Position numbers and translations under genes: made by a program. The notes below the pieces were generated by a model. It saw only the letters and a list, made by a program, of their open reading frames with translations. It did not search any database and was not told the DNA's origin. DNA of 64,000 nt from CAZGMJ01 sp964526785. GTDB lineage: Bacteria; Planctomycetota; Phycisphaerae; Sedimentisphaerales; Anaerobacaceae. The stretch's first letter is position 1. Every line of letters starts with the position of its first letter. Shown one piece after another: positions 27,449-34,638 of the stretch. Where the stretch lies: NCBI GenBank assembly GCA_964526785.1, contig CAZGMJ010000020.1, positions 12,667 to 76,666 on the forward strand. The letters are read 5' to 3'.

Positions 27449-27478
27449 ACTATAGCAGCTTAGCGGTTCCCCTGCCAA
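27449..27478 (-). promoter_or_regulatory. sigma-70-type promoter of dxs-nadK
   Basis: On the minus strand TTGGCA (27478-27473), 18 bases, then TATAGT (27454-27449); each box matches consensus in five of six positions. Transcription would begin near 27442, leaving a leader of about 80 bases before dxs. Confidence 0.55.
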
Positions 27479-27575
27479 TGAAAAACCGCTTTCTCGCCCA
27501 CACGCTCTCCCGAAAATGGCTGGTAAGCGACCCGCCACACCTGTTTAACCAGCATTCAGCATAAGGCGAGCGAAC

Positions 27576-27608
27576 AAAAAAGGGGCCAAAGCTTCCTGCC
27601 CGGGCCCC
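27576..27608 (-). terminator. intrinsic terminator upstream of dxs
   Basis: Read on the minus strand: GGGGCC, a 15-base loop, GGCCCC, then TTTTTT. The perfect 6 bp G-C stem and six-T tract make a standard Rho-independent terminator. The nearest annotated minus-strand gene upstream is the prenyltransferase, whose stop codon is about 610 bases away, so either that transcript has a very long tail or a separate RNA ends here. Confidence 0.75.
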
Positions 27609-28217
27609 GTTGATTCGAAATAGGGTATTTTCCATGTGAGAGACGATCTGTCAGGGTTCCCATGAAGGCGGAGGTCTGATGAGGACAGGCGAGTAAGTGG
27701 ACGCAATGGTCCTGTCGAATTCACATGCGTCCTGTACGATAGATTCCCATTTTTGCCCCCCAGCCATTCGTATAACTGGTATGGCCAGGAAAAACCATAA
27801 CATCGAGATGGGACATTTGCTTGCTGTCACGGTAGTCACCCCACTGTGATTTACGGAGGTACATACCCCCCTGATATTACCAAACTGGTGACTGTATCGA
27901 CGCCCCCCGCAATTCTTCATTAACCAAAGTACGCCCTGCCCAAACCCGCTTTTCTCAGCCTCGCTCGCCCACCGCCGATATCAGTATTGCGGGGCGGCAC
28001 CCGTGCAAAGTCCGAATAATGTGATGCATCGCGTTCGGCCTTTTCAATACAAAAAGGCCCGATTTGTTCGGACCAGCCAATGCCAAAAAAAACAGGAAAT
28101 TACTGCACGTCGCCGACTGTGAAATGACAGCTTCGGCATCGCCGAAAGCAATTCGCGGCTTGTTGACAACCGGCCCGCGGTCAGCAAGCCGACGCAATGA
28201 CAGTGGATTGCCTACGT
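27609..28217 (-). other. gene-free structured stretch, possible ncRNA or long 3' UTR
   Basis: No convincing gene lies here. Inverted repeats are frequent: AGTCACC (27834-27840) with GGTGACT (27887-27893); an inner GGTA/TACC hairpin near 27858-27867; GGCCTTTT (28037-28044) with AAAAGGCC (28052-28059); TTCGGC (28132-28137) with GCCGAA (28141-28146). A frame of 89 codons on the minus strand (27651-27920) has no ribosome-binding site and no recognisable domain. I found no match by eye to RNase P, tmRNA, SRP RNA or tRNA landmarks. Confidence 0.4.
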
Positions 28218-29123
28218 TCAGCGCCTGCGTTGCAGAAGCGCCATCGCCAGCTGCCGCAGGACTTCTGCACTGTCTCCAAAAGGCCTCAGACACTCCACAG
28301 CCTGCCGGGCCAATGCCCGTTCGCGCTGTCTCGCCTCATCGATCCCCACGACCGACGGATAGGTGCACTTATCGGCTTTCTGGTCTTTTCCAGCGGTCTT
28401 GCCGAGTTGCTCGCTTGAAGCGCTGACATCGAGGATGTCGTCTGCAATTTGAAAGCCGAGACCAATGCGCAGGCCATACTCGCCAAGAAGATCGATTTGC
28501 TTGCCGTCGCCCCCTCCGCAGATCGCCCCCATGACAGCCGCACATCGAAACATCTTTGCCGTCTTATTGGAGTGGATGTATTCGAGCAACCGCTCGTCTC
28601 CTCCGTTGCTCTCGGCCTCGAGATCCGCCATCTGTCCTGCGATCATACCGCCGCCGCCCGCATCTTTGGCAAGGCGCGATATCAGGCGCACGGCTGTCTC
28701 GCTCGAATCAATTTCGTCGGCCAGTATCTCGAACGCCAGCGTCACAAGCGCATCTCCCGTGAGGATTGCAGTCGCCTCATCAAACACCTTGTGGCATGTA
28801 GGTCTGCCGCGGCGTAAATCATCGTCGTCCATAGCGGGAAGGTCGTCATGCACCAGCGAGTACGTATGTACGATCTCGACCACCGCGGCCGCGATTTCAG
28901 CGTTTCGATTAACCCTGCCGCAAACAAGTTCGCAGCACCACAACAGCAGAGCCGCCCGCACCCGTTTGCCCGGCGCAACCAGAGTATAACGCAGCGCCTC
29001 GCTCAACCGGGGCTGCATTTCGCTGTGCTGATCGAGCAGTTCCTCCAGTGTCCGATTCACAGACTGCGCGCGTCCGGCCAACACGGCCGTAAAATCAGAA
29101 TCAGTTGCTCGTTGAGCGGACAT
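28218..29123 (-). CDS. short-chain polyprenyl diphosphate synthase (FPP/GGPP synthase, IspA type)
   Basis: A 301-residue all-helical prenyltransferase that condenses IPP with allylic diphosphates. The first Asp-rich motif is DDLPAMD (93-99) within VHDDLPAMDDDDLRRGRP, and the second is DDILD (228-232) within FQIADDILD; both bind Mg-diphosphate. GKRVRAALL near residue 52 and KT near 187 are further family positions. Product length (C15 or C20) cannot be fixed from sequence; the IspA-like insertion of two residues in the first motif is the bacterial FPP synthase form. AGAGG lies six bases before ATG 29123. It is divergent from miaA and reads toward dxs, so the isoprenoid genes share a strand here. 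Confidence 0.93.
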   Translation of the reverse strand: MSAQRATDSDFTAVLAGRAQSVNRTLEELLDQHSEMQPRLSEALRYTLVAPGKRVRAALLLWCCELVCGRVNRNAEIAAAVVEIVHTYSLVHDDLPAMDDDDLRRGRPTCHKVFDEATAILTGDALVTLAFEILADEIDSSETAVRLISRLAKDAGGGGMIAGQMADLEAESNGGDERLLEYIHSNKTAKMFRCAAVMGAICGGGDGKQIDLLGEYGLRIGLGFQIADDILDVSASSEQLGKTAGKDQKADKCTYPSVVGIDEARQRERALARQAVECLRPFGDSAEVLRQLAMALLQRRR

Positions 29124-29167
29124 AGCGACCTCTTGCTGCGGTGGTCAACGAATTTTGCAAATGGCTA

Positions 29168-29196
29168 TTAACTCAAACCGCTTGATTCCTTATTAT
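29168..29196 (+). promoter_or_regulatory. promoter of miaA
   Basis: TTAACT at 29168-29173, 17 bases, then TATTAT at 29191-29196. The predicted start near 29203 falls next to the GTG codon at 29204, so the transcript would be almost leaderless if that is the start codon. The -10 box overlaps that of the opposite promoter. Confidence 0.4.
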
Positions 29197-29220
29197 ATGC
29201 CCCGTGAGCACGGACAGCAA
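29192..29220 (-). promoter_or_regulatory. promoter of the prenyltransferase gene
   Basis: On the minus strand TTGCTG (29220-29215), 17 bases, then a perfect TATAAT (29197-29192). Predicted start near 29185, giving a leader of about 60 bases. The -35 region lies inside the 5' end of miaA, so the two divergent promoters overlap. Confidence 0.5.
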
Positions 29221-30166
29221 CAACTCATACGACCACGGCCGGATGGTCCTGATCTTGGGTGTGACCGCCTCCGGAAAAGGCCGGCTGGCTTTCGATCTGG
29301 CCAGACAGCGCGGTGCGCAAATCGTCAGCATCGATTCGATGAAGGTCTATCGCCGAATGGACATCGGTACCGCCAAACCCTCGCCCCGCCGCCGTCAGGC
29401 CGTACCTTACCACATGATCGACGTCGTCGAGCCGAACGAGTCCTTCAGCGTCGGCATGTTCCTCGAACAATCGCAACAGGCCATAGCGGCTGTCCGCAAG
29501 GCAGGGCGGCCGGTCATCGCCGTCGGCGGGACGGCGCTCTATATCAAGGCCCTGCTCCAGGGCCTCTTTGAAGGCCCCGGCAGCGACCAGGCTATACGCA
29601 ATCGCCTCGCAGACCGAGCCCGCACCGAAGGTCTGGAGAGCCTCCACCGGGAATTGACCCGCATCGACCCGATTGCAGCCGAACGCATCCACCAAAACGA
29701 CCGCAAGCGTATCATTCGGGCTCTTGAAGTGTATCGGCTTACGGGCAAACCCATATCCAGCTTCCAGCAGCAATGGACCGCACAGCCGCGGTCCTCCTCG
29801 GACTGGATACTCATTGGGCTTCGCCGCAGAAAGGAAGACGCAAGCAGCCGAATCAACGAAAGAGTCAAGCAAATGATCGAAGCCGGTCTGGTCGAGGAAG
29901 TCCGTGCGCTGCTGAATGAAGAACAGCCGCTGAGCAAACAGGCCCGATGCGCTATTGGCTATGCCGAGATAATCGAACATCTCCGAGGCCGCATGCCCCT
30001 GGATAAGGCAATAGAACGCATCAAGATAAACACCCGCCGACTCGCCAAGGGTCAGCGAACCTGGTTCAAGACGTTCAAGGATGTGCGCTGGTTGGATATT
30101 GAATCCGATGAGAGTCCCCAGAGCATCCTCAACAGAGCCGCCGACGTGCTCGATTCCCTCGACTGA
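29204..30166 (+). CDS. miaA: tRNA dimethylallyltransferase MiaA
   Basis: 320 residues. MiaA transfers the dimethylallyl group from DMAPP to A37 of tRNAs that read UNN codons. Landmarks are the P-loop region GVTASGKG (19-26), SIDSMKVYRRMDIGTAKP (the family core, about 42-59), GGTALYIKALL, QARCAIGYAEI and the late TRRLAKGQRTWF. The P-loop lacks the Ser/Thr that normally follows Lys: it reads GK-G. Start GTG 29204 is preceded by no clear Shine-Dalgarno site; ATG 29243 just before VLILGVTASGKG is an alternative that would give a typical MiaA N-terminus. The substrate DMAPP comes from the pathway begun by dxs nearby. Confidence 0.92.
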   Translation: MSTDSNNSYDHGRMVLILGVTASGKGRLAFDLARQRGAQIVSIDSMKVYRRMDIGTAKPSPRRRQAVPYHMIDVVEPNESFSVGMFLEQSQQAIAAVRKAGRPVIAVGGTALYIKALLQGLFEGPGSDQAIRNRLADRARTEGLESLHRELTRIDPIAAERIHQNDRKRIIRALEVYRLTGKPISSFQQQWTAQPRSSSDWILIGLRRRKEDASSRINERVKQMIEAGLVEEVRALLNEEQPLSKQARCAIGYAEIIEHLRGRMPLDKAIERIKINTRRLAKGQRTWFKTFKDVRWLDIESDESPQSILNRAADVLDSLD

Positions 30167-30221
30167 CACAAATGCCCGTGATGCGGACCACCCCGGACGC
30201 AATGCCGGCGCCAAACAGCAA

Positions 30222-30803
30222 TTACACCGCCTGCAACTCCCGCTCGGCGTTCATCACTACCGCTGTATCGCCCAGCACAAGTTGGCGCAGCAGACTTACG
30301 GGCACGCGCGTGACACCCATGCTGAAAATCTTGTCCTCCACCATGGACGCAATCGCGCGAGCAGTCTGTTGACTCACGCCGTGTTCGGCTACCACATCTC
30401 CGACGATCCGCGATTTGTCCCAGCGCGATCGCGCCTCGAATCCGCTGCCCTGCGCCAGTGCCTGAGCATCCGTCAATTCCCGAACATCCACCGGCACCAC
30501 CTCGATCCGCGCACGCTTGAGACGTCGCCCCAGATGATGATCCTCAACCGCCGCCGCCGCATCTTCGTAGTTCGTCGAGGTCAGCACAACCTTTACAATC
30601 GAGAGTATCTCGCTGCTGGTTACCTGGCGACGTTCGCGACGATGATACAGATAGTATGTCACCACTTCGGCCAATTGCTCGGCCGCATAAATATCCCCCC
30701 GCCCCACGCTGGTTAGCGCATTGCTGATCGTTCCCAGTACTTTCGTGTGCAGGTATTCCTCAACGCTGCCATCTTCCTTGATGACCTTGAGTCGTGTCTT
30801 CAT
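30222..30803 (-). CDS. ATP-cone domain protein next to nrdR
   Basis: 193 residues. Residues 3-95 form an ATP-cone domain (KVIKEDGSVEEYLHTKVLG at the start, VTSSEILSIVKVVL in the middle, then a helix ending GRRLKR), the nucleotide-sensing fold known from NrdR and ribonucleotide reductases. Residues 125-190 (SRWDKSRIVGDVV..., TARAIASMVEDKIF, then VSLLRQLVL) look like a second, shortened cone. There is no zinc ribbon, so it is not a second NrdR. It lies 112 bp after nrdR on the same strand, probably in one transcript. A role in sensing ATP/dATP is likely; the partner is unknown. ATG 30803 is the only convincing start. Confidence 0.75.
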   Translation of the reverse strand: MKTRLKVIKEDGSVEEYLHTKVLGTISNALTSVGRGDIYAAEQLAEVVTYYLYHRRERRQVTSSEILSIVKVVLTSTNYEDAAAAVEDHHLGRRLKRARIEVVPVDVRELTDAQALAQGSGFEARSRWDKSRIVGDVVAEHGVSQQTARAIASMVEDKIFSMGVTRVPVSLLRQLVLGDTAVVMNAERELQAV

Positions 30804-30915
30804 CGTACCCTTTTGCCTCCCTGCAAAACAGACCTGCTCATAGTGAAGAACCCTTATATGCTGTTTGTTTGTTCGTCAGACTCGGCCTTGCGCCGCACCC
30901 GGAACCTCCTGCGAT

Positions 30916-31404
30916 CTACTGGAACAGTGTAGCCTGTCCTTCAGAATCACGATCCCCAATAAGCTGGCTTATTTCTTCCATCAACTCCTCGGCGTCCCGG
31001 AAGTCGCGATACACGCTGGCAAAACGAATATACGCAACATTGTCCAGTTTTCGCAAATGCTGCATCACGCGCTCACCCACGAAGGCGCTGGTGACCTCCT
31101 TATCGAATTCCCTGAATATGCTCTCCTCAACTTTGTCTGCCACATCCTGAATCTGTTCGGCCGACACCGGCCTCTTATAACACGCTTTCTGAAGCCCCGC
31201 AATCACTTTGTTTCGATCGTAGGGCACACGGGTTTCGTCCTTCTTGATAACACTCAGTTTGAAACTCTCACCGATACGTTCGTACGTCGTGAACCGCCTC
31301 CGGCACGCCAGACACTGCCGTCGCCGCCGTATGACACGTCCACCTTCGCTCGAACGCGAATCGATGACTTTGTCCCTGTCTTCCTTGCAAAAAGGACATC
31401 TCAT
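30916..31404 (-). CDS. nrdR: transcriptional repressor NrdR
   Basis: A 162-residue regulator of ribonucleotide reductase genes. The N-terminal zinc ribbon has Cys3, Cys6, Cys31 and Cys34, followed by the RRRFTTYER motif and an ATP-cone domain (about 48-140) that senses ATP versus dATP. Length and layout match the family (about 150-160). It represses nrd genes by binding NrdR boxes; no nrd structural gene or obvious paired box is in the window. A good promoter lies upstream at 31492-31519. It is followed by a second ATP-cone gene in the same direction. Confidence 0.96.
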   Translation of the reverse strand: MRCPFCKEDRDKVIDSRSSEGGRVIRRRRQCLACRRRFTTYERIGESFKLSVIKKDETRVPYDRNKVIAGLQKACYKRPVSAEQIQDVADKVEESIFREFDKEVTSAFVGERVMQHLRKLDNVAYIRFASVYRDFRDAEELMEEISQLIGDRDSEGQATLFQ

Positions 31405-31491
31405 TTAGCACTTGCTACCCACCAGCCAACTTCCTGCAATTGCGTGCTTACGAACGAACACCTGCACAGCACGACATCTGGTTAAGATCGG

Positions 31492-31519
31492 ATTGTAGAG
31501 CCCACATCTTGTATGTCAA
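31492..31519 (-). promoter_or_regulatory. sigma-70-type promoter of nrdR
   Basis: On the minus strand a perfect TTGACA (31519-31514), 16 bases, then TACAAT (31497-31492), five of six matches. Predicted start near 31485, about 80 bases before the nrdR ATG. This is one of the two best -35 boxes in the window. Confidence 0.7.
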
Positions 31520-31604
31520 ATAAAATATTGCCAAAGCCGACTCCGCCGGCGTTCGCCCCACAAATGCACGTGGGCCGGGAACTACACTCGACCCAAACGC
31601 CGCG

Positions 31605-31640
31605 CAACAAGAAAAGCCTCTGCGCGCGGCACGCAGAGGC
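31605..31640 (-). terminator. intrinsic terminator between parvulin gene and nrdR
   Basis: On the minus strand GCCTCTGCG, a 7-base loop, CGCAGAGGC, then TTTTCTTGTTG. The 9 bp stem is perfect and the T-rich tail follows directly. It lies 450 bases after the parvulin stop codon and just before the nrdR promoter, so it insulates nrdR. Confidence 0.75.
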
Positions 31641-32087
31641 CAACTCGGAAAGAAACTTCATGCCCCCCCAGAAGTCTGGCATAGTATTCAACCAAATGTC
31701 TCTTCCCGCTCCAGTCGGTCGAATTCAGTATCCGGAAATCGTCCGGTATTCTGACAAAAAGAAGGTTGAGCTTGATTCGCTATCCGCTGACAGCCGGCCC
31801 CAGTCGGACCTGGTTCTGTCCTTTTCAATTGCCCAACCTCACTTAAAGTGTACCATCATATCAGTCTGTTGCCAAATTCCGGCGTGCATTTTTCGCCCTC
31901 AGGTCCAACAGAAAATGCCCGCCGGATACATGCCGGCCGCCGGGGGGAAAAATGCTGCGCAGTGAGTACCGTTGACCTCCTCGTGAGCAGCCGATATTCT
32001 CCGACAAAATGCCCCTCCCACCGACATCACGCCTCCGCCCTTCGCACCCCGAGCGCAAACATCAGCCGAATCGAACATCCGATGAAT
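31641..32087 (-). other. gene-free stretch downstream of the parvulin gene
   Basis: No gene is supported in these 447 bases. On the minus strand near 31911-31950 a GC-rich hairpin (GCCGG/CCGGC with a 7-base loop) followed by ATTTTCTG could be an earlier, weaker terminator for the parvulin gene. A loosely repeated CCGG-centred element lies at about 31728-31750. I see no tRNA or known RNA landmark. Confidence 0.35.
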
Positions 32088-32945
32088 CTACACTTCCTTA
32101 ATCTCTGCCCTGGACTTCAGACTATCAATAAATGCATTGATGGCTTCTTCTCGTTTGCGTTCCCGGAGCTTCTCCACAATGTGGCTTCGCACCTCCTTCA
32201 GGGGTGCTATCGTCGCAGGCCGTCGGTCATAGACCTTGGCGATGTGAAAGCCGAACCGACTGCGGAACACGTCGCTCGTCTGCCCCTCGCCCAGATTGAA
32301 TACAACGTCCTCGAATTCCTCGACCATCTGGCCCCGGCTCACATAGCCCAGATCGCCCCCGCTGTCCGCACAATCCGTGTACTTGTCGACAACCACCTCG
32401 AAAGGCGTACCGCCGCTCAGTTCCTTGTGAGCTTCGCTGATCGATTGCAGTGCACTCTCTTCGTCGCTCTGCCAGTTGACGTACTTGACAATGTGCGCCA
32501 CCCGCACCTGCTCGTCGATCTCAAAATCCTGCTTATGGCGGTCATAGTAACTCTTGATCGACTGCTCGGACGGATCGCCCACTTCCTCACACACCTGGTT
32601 GAGTCGCTTCTCGACCCGCAGGTGGCGCTCCAGTTCCTCCTTGATTGCCGCCTCGTTCTCGACGCCGAAGTCCTTGTACATGGCCTGTTCGTCTTCGTAC
32701 TGTTCCTTGATCTTTGCGAACGTCGCTTCGATCTCTTCGCTCGGAACCTCGCTGCCGTCCTGCTGAGCGTCCTGATTGATCAATATCCGCTCGATCACGT
32801 TCTCTTTCGACCAGTCCATAAGCTGCGCTTCTCGGCTCTCAGCCTCCATGTCCGCAAATGTCGCCTCATACTGGGGCCGAAGCCGATCTGCTTCGCGCTG
32901 TACTTCCTGATAGTCGATTCGCTTACCGTTTACCATCCACGTCAT
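32088..32945 (-). CDS. parvulin-type peptidyl-prolyl isomerase, cytoplasmic
   Basis: 285 residues. The N-terminal two thirds are helical and highly charged, resembling the chaperone arm of SurA/PrsA-type proteins. The PpiC rotamase domain spans about 145-245: VRVAHIVKYV, then SGGDLGYVSRGQMVEEFEDVVF and the closing FRSRFGFHIAKV, all parvulin landmarks. No signal peptide or membrane segment is visible, so unlike SurA and PrsA this copy should act in the cytoplasm, perhaps like trigger factor. ATG 32945 is preceded by GAAGGA. A terminator for the upstream thymidylate synthase operon lies between the two genes, so it has its own promoter. Confidence 0.88.
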   Translation of the reverse strand: MTWMVNGKRIDYQEVQREADRLRPQYEATFADMEAESREAQLMDWSKENVIERILINQDAQQDGSEVPSEEIEATFAKIKEQYEDEQAMYKDFGVENEAAIKEELERHLRVEKRLNQVCEEVGDPSEQSIKSYYDRHKQDFEIDEQVRVAHIVKYVNWQSDEESALQSISEAHKELSGGTPFEVVVDKYTDCADSGGDLGYVSRGQMVEEFEDVVFNLGEGQTSDVFRSRFGFHIAKVYDRRPATIAPLKEVRSHIVEKLRERKREEAINAFIDSLKSRAEIKEV

Positions 32946-32967
32946 CGTTCATTCCTTCATAATAGAC

Positions 32968-32989
32968 AAAAAGAACGCCGAGCCCGGCG
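32968..32989 (-). terminator. intrinsic terminator after the thymidylate synthase gene
   Basis: On the minus strand CGCCG, a 4-base loop, CGGCG, then TTCTTTTT. The 5 bp stem is short but all G-C and the T-run is good. It lies about 40 bases after the stop codon at 33027. Confidence 0.6.
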
Positions 32990-33026
32990 CACTATGCCGT
33001 TTCAAATATCGATCAACGCAACATCG

Positions 33027-33914
33027 TTACCCCTTCGCCCTCGCATACCAGTCGGGGTCGTCGCTCAGGTGCCGACGCGCCTCGTCCGTCATCATCTCGA
33101 ACGCCGGATGACTGCTCTCCCACGCCCGCTCGTTGAATGAGCTGCGCCGCATTTTCTCTATCTCGGGCTCCACCTCTTGAAAATAGCTGCCGTAAATGTG
33201 CAGCGAATCGCTGATGTCCACATAGCGTCCGACCCGCACCGGCTTATCGAGCTTCTGCGATATGCGCTTTGCGATCGTCCGCTGCAAATCGGTCAGTGCA
33301 TAGACGTTCATGAACCAGGCTTTATACAAATCACGGCTCCGCCAGTGCGTGTTCATGTTCAGGACCAGTCCCTGCTCTGCATCGCCGATGAGCCTGCACC
33401 ATACGCGCTGTAGACAAGGCGGATCGTCCGTCTGCGGGTCCGCCGTCGGCATCCAGGTAATGGCCTGGGCCCGGCGGCTGTGTCCCGCCCCGGCCAGGCA
33501 ATCGACAATATATTGAATCTGATCCACCCGCTTGAACGGCTTCGGCGAATCCGCGTTACGTATATCCTCGACCGGACAGTACGCAAACATGCGCTCGTGA
33601 TACGTGTACGTCCACTTGCCCGCAGCGGGGTCGATCCAGTGATCGTGAATGCCGCTGACCACTTCCTGTCGATACGACTCGAGTTCTTCCGGACCACCCG
33701 GGAAATTCTTATGGATCCGCGGCTCGTTGAAAGGGTCCGCAATCGTAACCATCACCGTCGCATCTCTGCTCGGCGGATCCTCGGGTTTGTCATACTGGGT
33801 CTTGACCTCCAGTCCCTGGTCCCACACCGCAAGCACCGCCTTCTCCCATGCCTCCGGCAGGCAGTCCGCCGTCACGGACAATACCGGTATCGTTCCCGTC
33901 GTTGTCATCGTCAT
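33027..33914 (-). CDS. thymidylate synthase family protein, archaeal-like
   Basis: 295 residues, divergent from the common bacterial ThyA but with the active-site residues recognisable. Cys167 in DPPCLQRV is the nucleophile; Arg147-Arg148 and RSRD (192-195) fit phosphate-binding arginines; Asn203 in WFMNVYAL corresponds to the Asn that selects dUMP over dCMP; D-x-x-H-x-Y at 236-241 matches the His and Tyr that bind deoxyribose. Thus dTMP synthesis from dUMP with methylenetetrahydrofolate is the likely reaction, by the type known from methanogens. I start at ATG 33914, two bases after the stop codon of the upstream gene and with GAAGG upstream; the longer frame would overlap that gene. A terminator follows. 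Confidence 0.8.
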   Translation of the reverse strand: MTMTTTGTIPVLSVTADCLPEAWEKAVLAVWDQGLEVKTQYDKPEDPPSRDATVMVTIADPFNEPRIHKNFPGGPEELESYRQEVVSGIHDHWIDPAAGKWTYTYHERMFAYCPVEDIRNADSPKPFKRVDQIQYIVDCLAGAGHSRRAQAITWMPTADPQTDDPPCLQRVWCRLIGDAEQGLVLNMNTHWRSRDLYKAWFMNVYALTDLQRTIAKRISQKLDKPVRVGRYVDISDSLHIYGSYFQEVEPEIEKMRRSSFNERAWESSHPAFEMMTDEARRHLSDDPDWYARAKG

Positions 33915-33916
33915 TG

Positions 33917-34522
33917 TCAGTTGCCTTCGTTCAATGTGAAAGGTTGTGTCCCGGGCCGCTGCTCCGAGAACTTGCTCACGTCCGTCTCCTCTTCGGTAAT
34001 GTCGTACCGCGTCTGGAACCGCGGAGGCAGATCGCCGAGTATCCGTCTGGCCTGGTACGCGTAATACGTATCGGGCCATCTGCGAATGATGTTCCGACAT
34101 GGATCGACGGTCATTTGCTTGAATCCGACCGACAAACGCCCGATGCTCCGACCCGGCACCGCCGCATTCAACAAACGCTCAGCTTCGATTTTGTCAATCT
34201 CGCCCAGCGGCTTGAAGTACAGGGTTTTGGGCTGCGCCGGCTCCTGCTGCGTTGGCTCAATGGTCGGCTGCTCGACCGGTTCGGCCGGATTGACCCTCTC
34301 ATTCGCATCGGCAGGCGGCGCAGGCTCCACGCTCGGCGCCTCATCAACCACCTTCTCAGCCGGGGCAAGAAACTTCTCCCGATCCTCCTGCACCTGATCC
34401 GAAAACCCTTTGTCAGGCTCAGTGGCCTTTTCCACCTCCTCGGAGAGGAAATTACTCGCCAACACTACGATCACTACAATTCCTACTGCTGCACCTGCGA
34501 TTTTCAGCCAAATCGTATTCAT
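33917..34522 (-). CDS. membrane-anchored hypothetical protein
   Basis: 201 residues that I do not recognise. One membrane segment (about 5-23) at the N-terminus is followed by an acidic stretch and a Pro/Glu/Gln-rich linker (about 60-100). The C-terminal half (about 100-170) contains a helical segment, GFKQMTVDPCRNIIRRWPDTYYAYQARRIL, that looks like a lone TPR-type unit of the kind found in YbgF/BamD-like proteins. Its stop codon is two bases from the start of the thymidylate synthase gene, so the two are translated together although no functional link is evident. Confidence 0.65.
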   Translation of the reverse strand: MNTIWLKIAGAAVGIVVIVVLASNFLSEEVEKATEPDKGFSDQVQEDREKFLAPAEKVVDEAPSVEPAPPADANERVNPAEPVEQPTIEPTQQEPAQPKTLYFKPLGEIDKIEAERLLNAAVPGRSIGRLSVGFKQMTVDPCRNIIRRWPDTYYAYQARRILGDLPPRFQTRYDITEEETDVSKFSEQRPGTQPFTLNEGN

Positions 34523-34544
34523 GGTTATCCGCCCCCTTCTTGCA

Positions 34545-34572
34545 TTGATAGTTGCTTTGGCCTTGGTATAAT
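34545..34572 (+). promoter_or_regulatory. sigma-70-type promoter of ribE
   Basis: TTGATA at 34545-34550 (five of six), 16 bases, then a perfect TATAAT at 34567-34572. The start near 34579 leaves about 60 bases of leader, too short for an FMN riboswitch. The first genes on the minus strand (34522) and plus strand diverge here. Confidence 0.7.
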
Positions 34573-34638
34573 TGTGCGTTTACGGCCACGCGTCTCAGCG
34601 CGATTGTAAACTCCGAATAGAAGGCTGTCAATCTTCGC

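Noticed and set aside
27651..27920. 89-codon open frame on the minus strand before dxs
   Set aside because: No ribosome-binding site, no domain, Cys/Pro/Arg-rich composition; it lies in a region with inverted repeats and is better viewed as non-coding.
31180..31330. Long plus-strand frames opposite nrdR and other genes
   Set aside because: Many long plus-strand frames run opposite real genes because of high GC content and codon bias; they lack domains and ribosome-binding sites, so they were not annotated.
31905..31950. GC-rich hairpin as main terminator of the parvulin gene
   Set aside because: The stem is short and partly overlapping with alternative pairings, and the T-tract is interrupted; kept only as a weak possibility in the description of the gene-free stretch.
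34573..34638. FMN riboswitch before ribE
   Set aside because: The leader predicted from the promoter at 34545-34572 is only about 60 bases, too short for the FMN aptamer.
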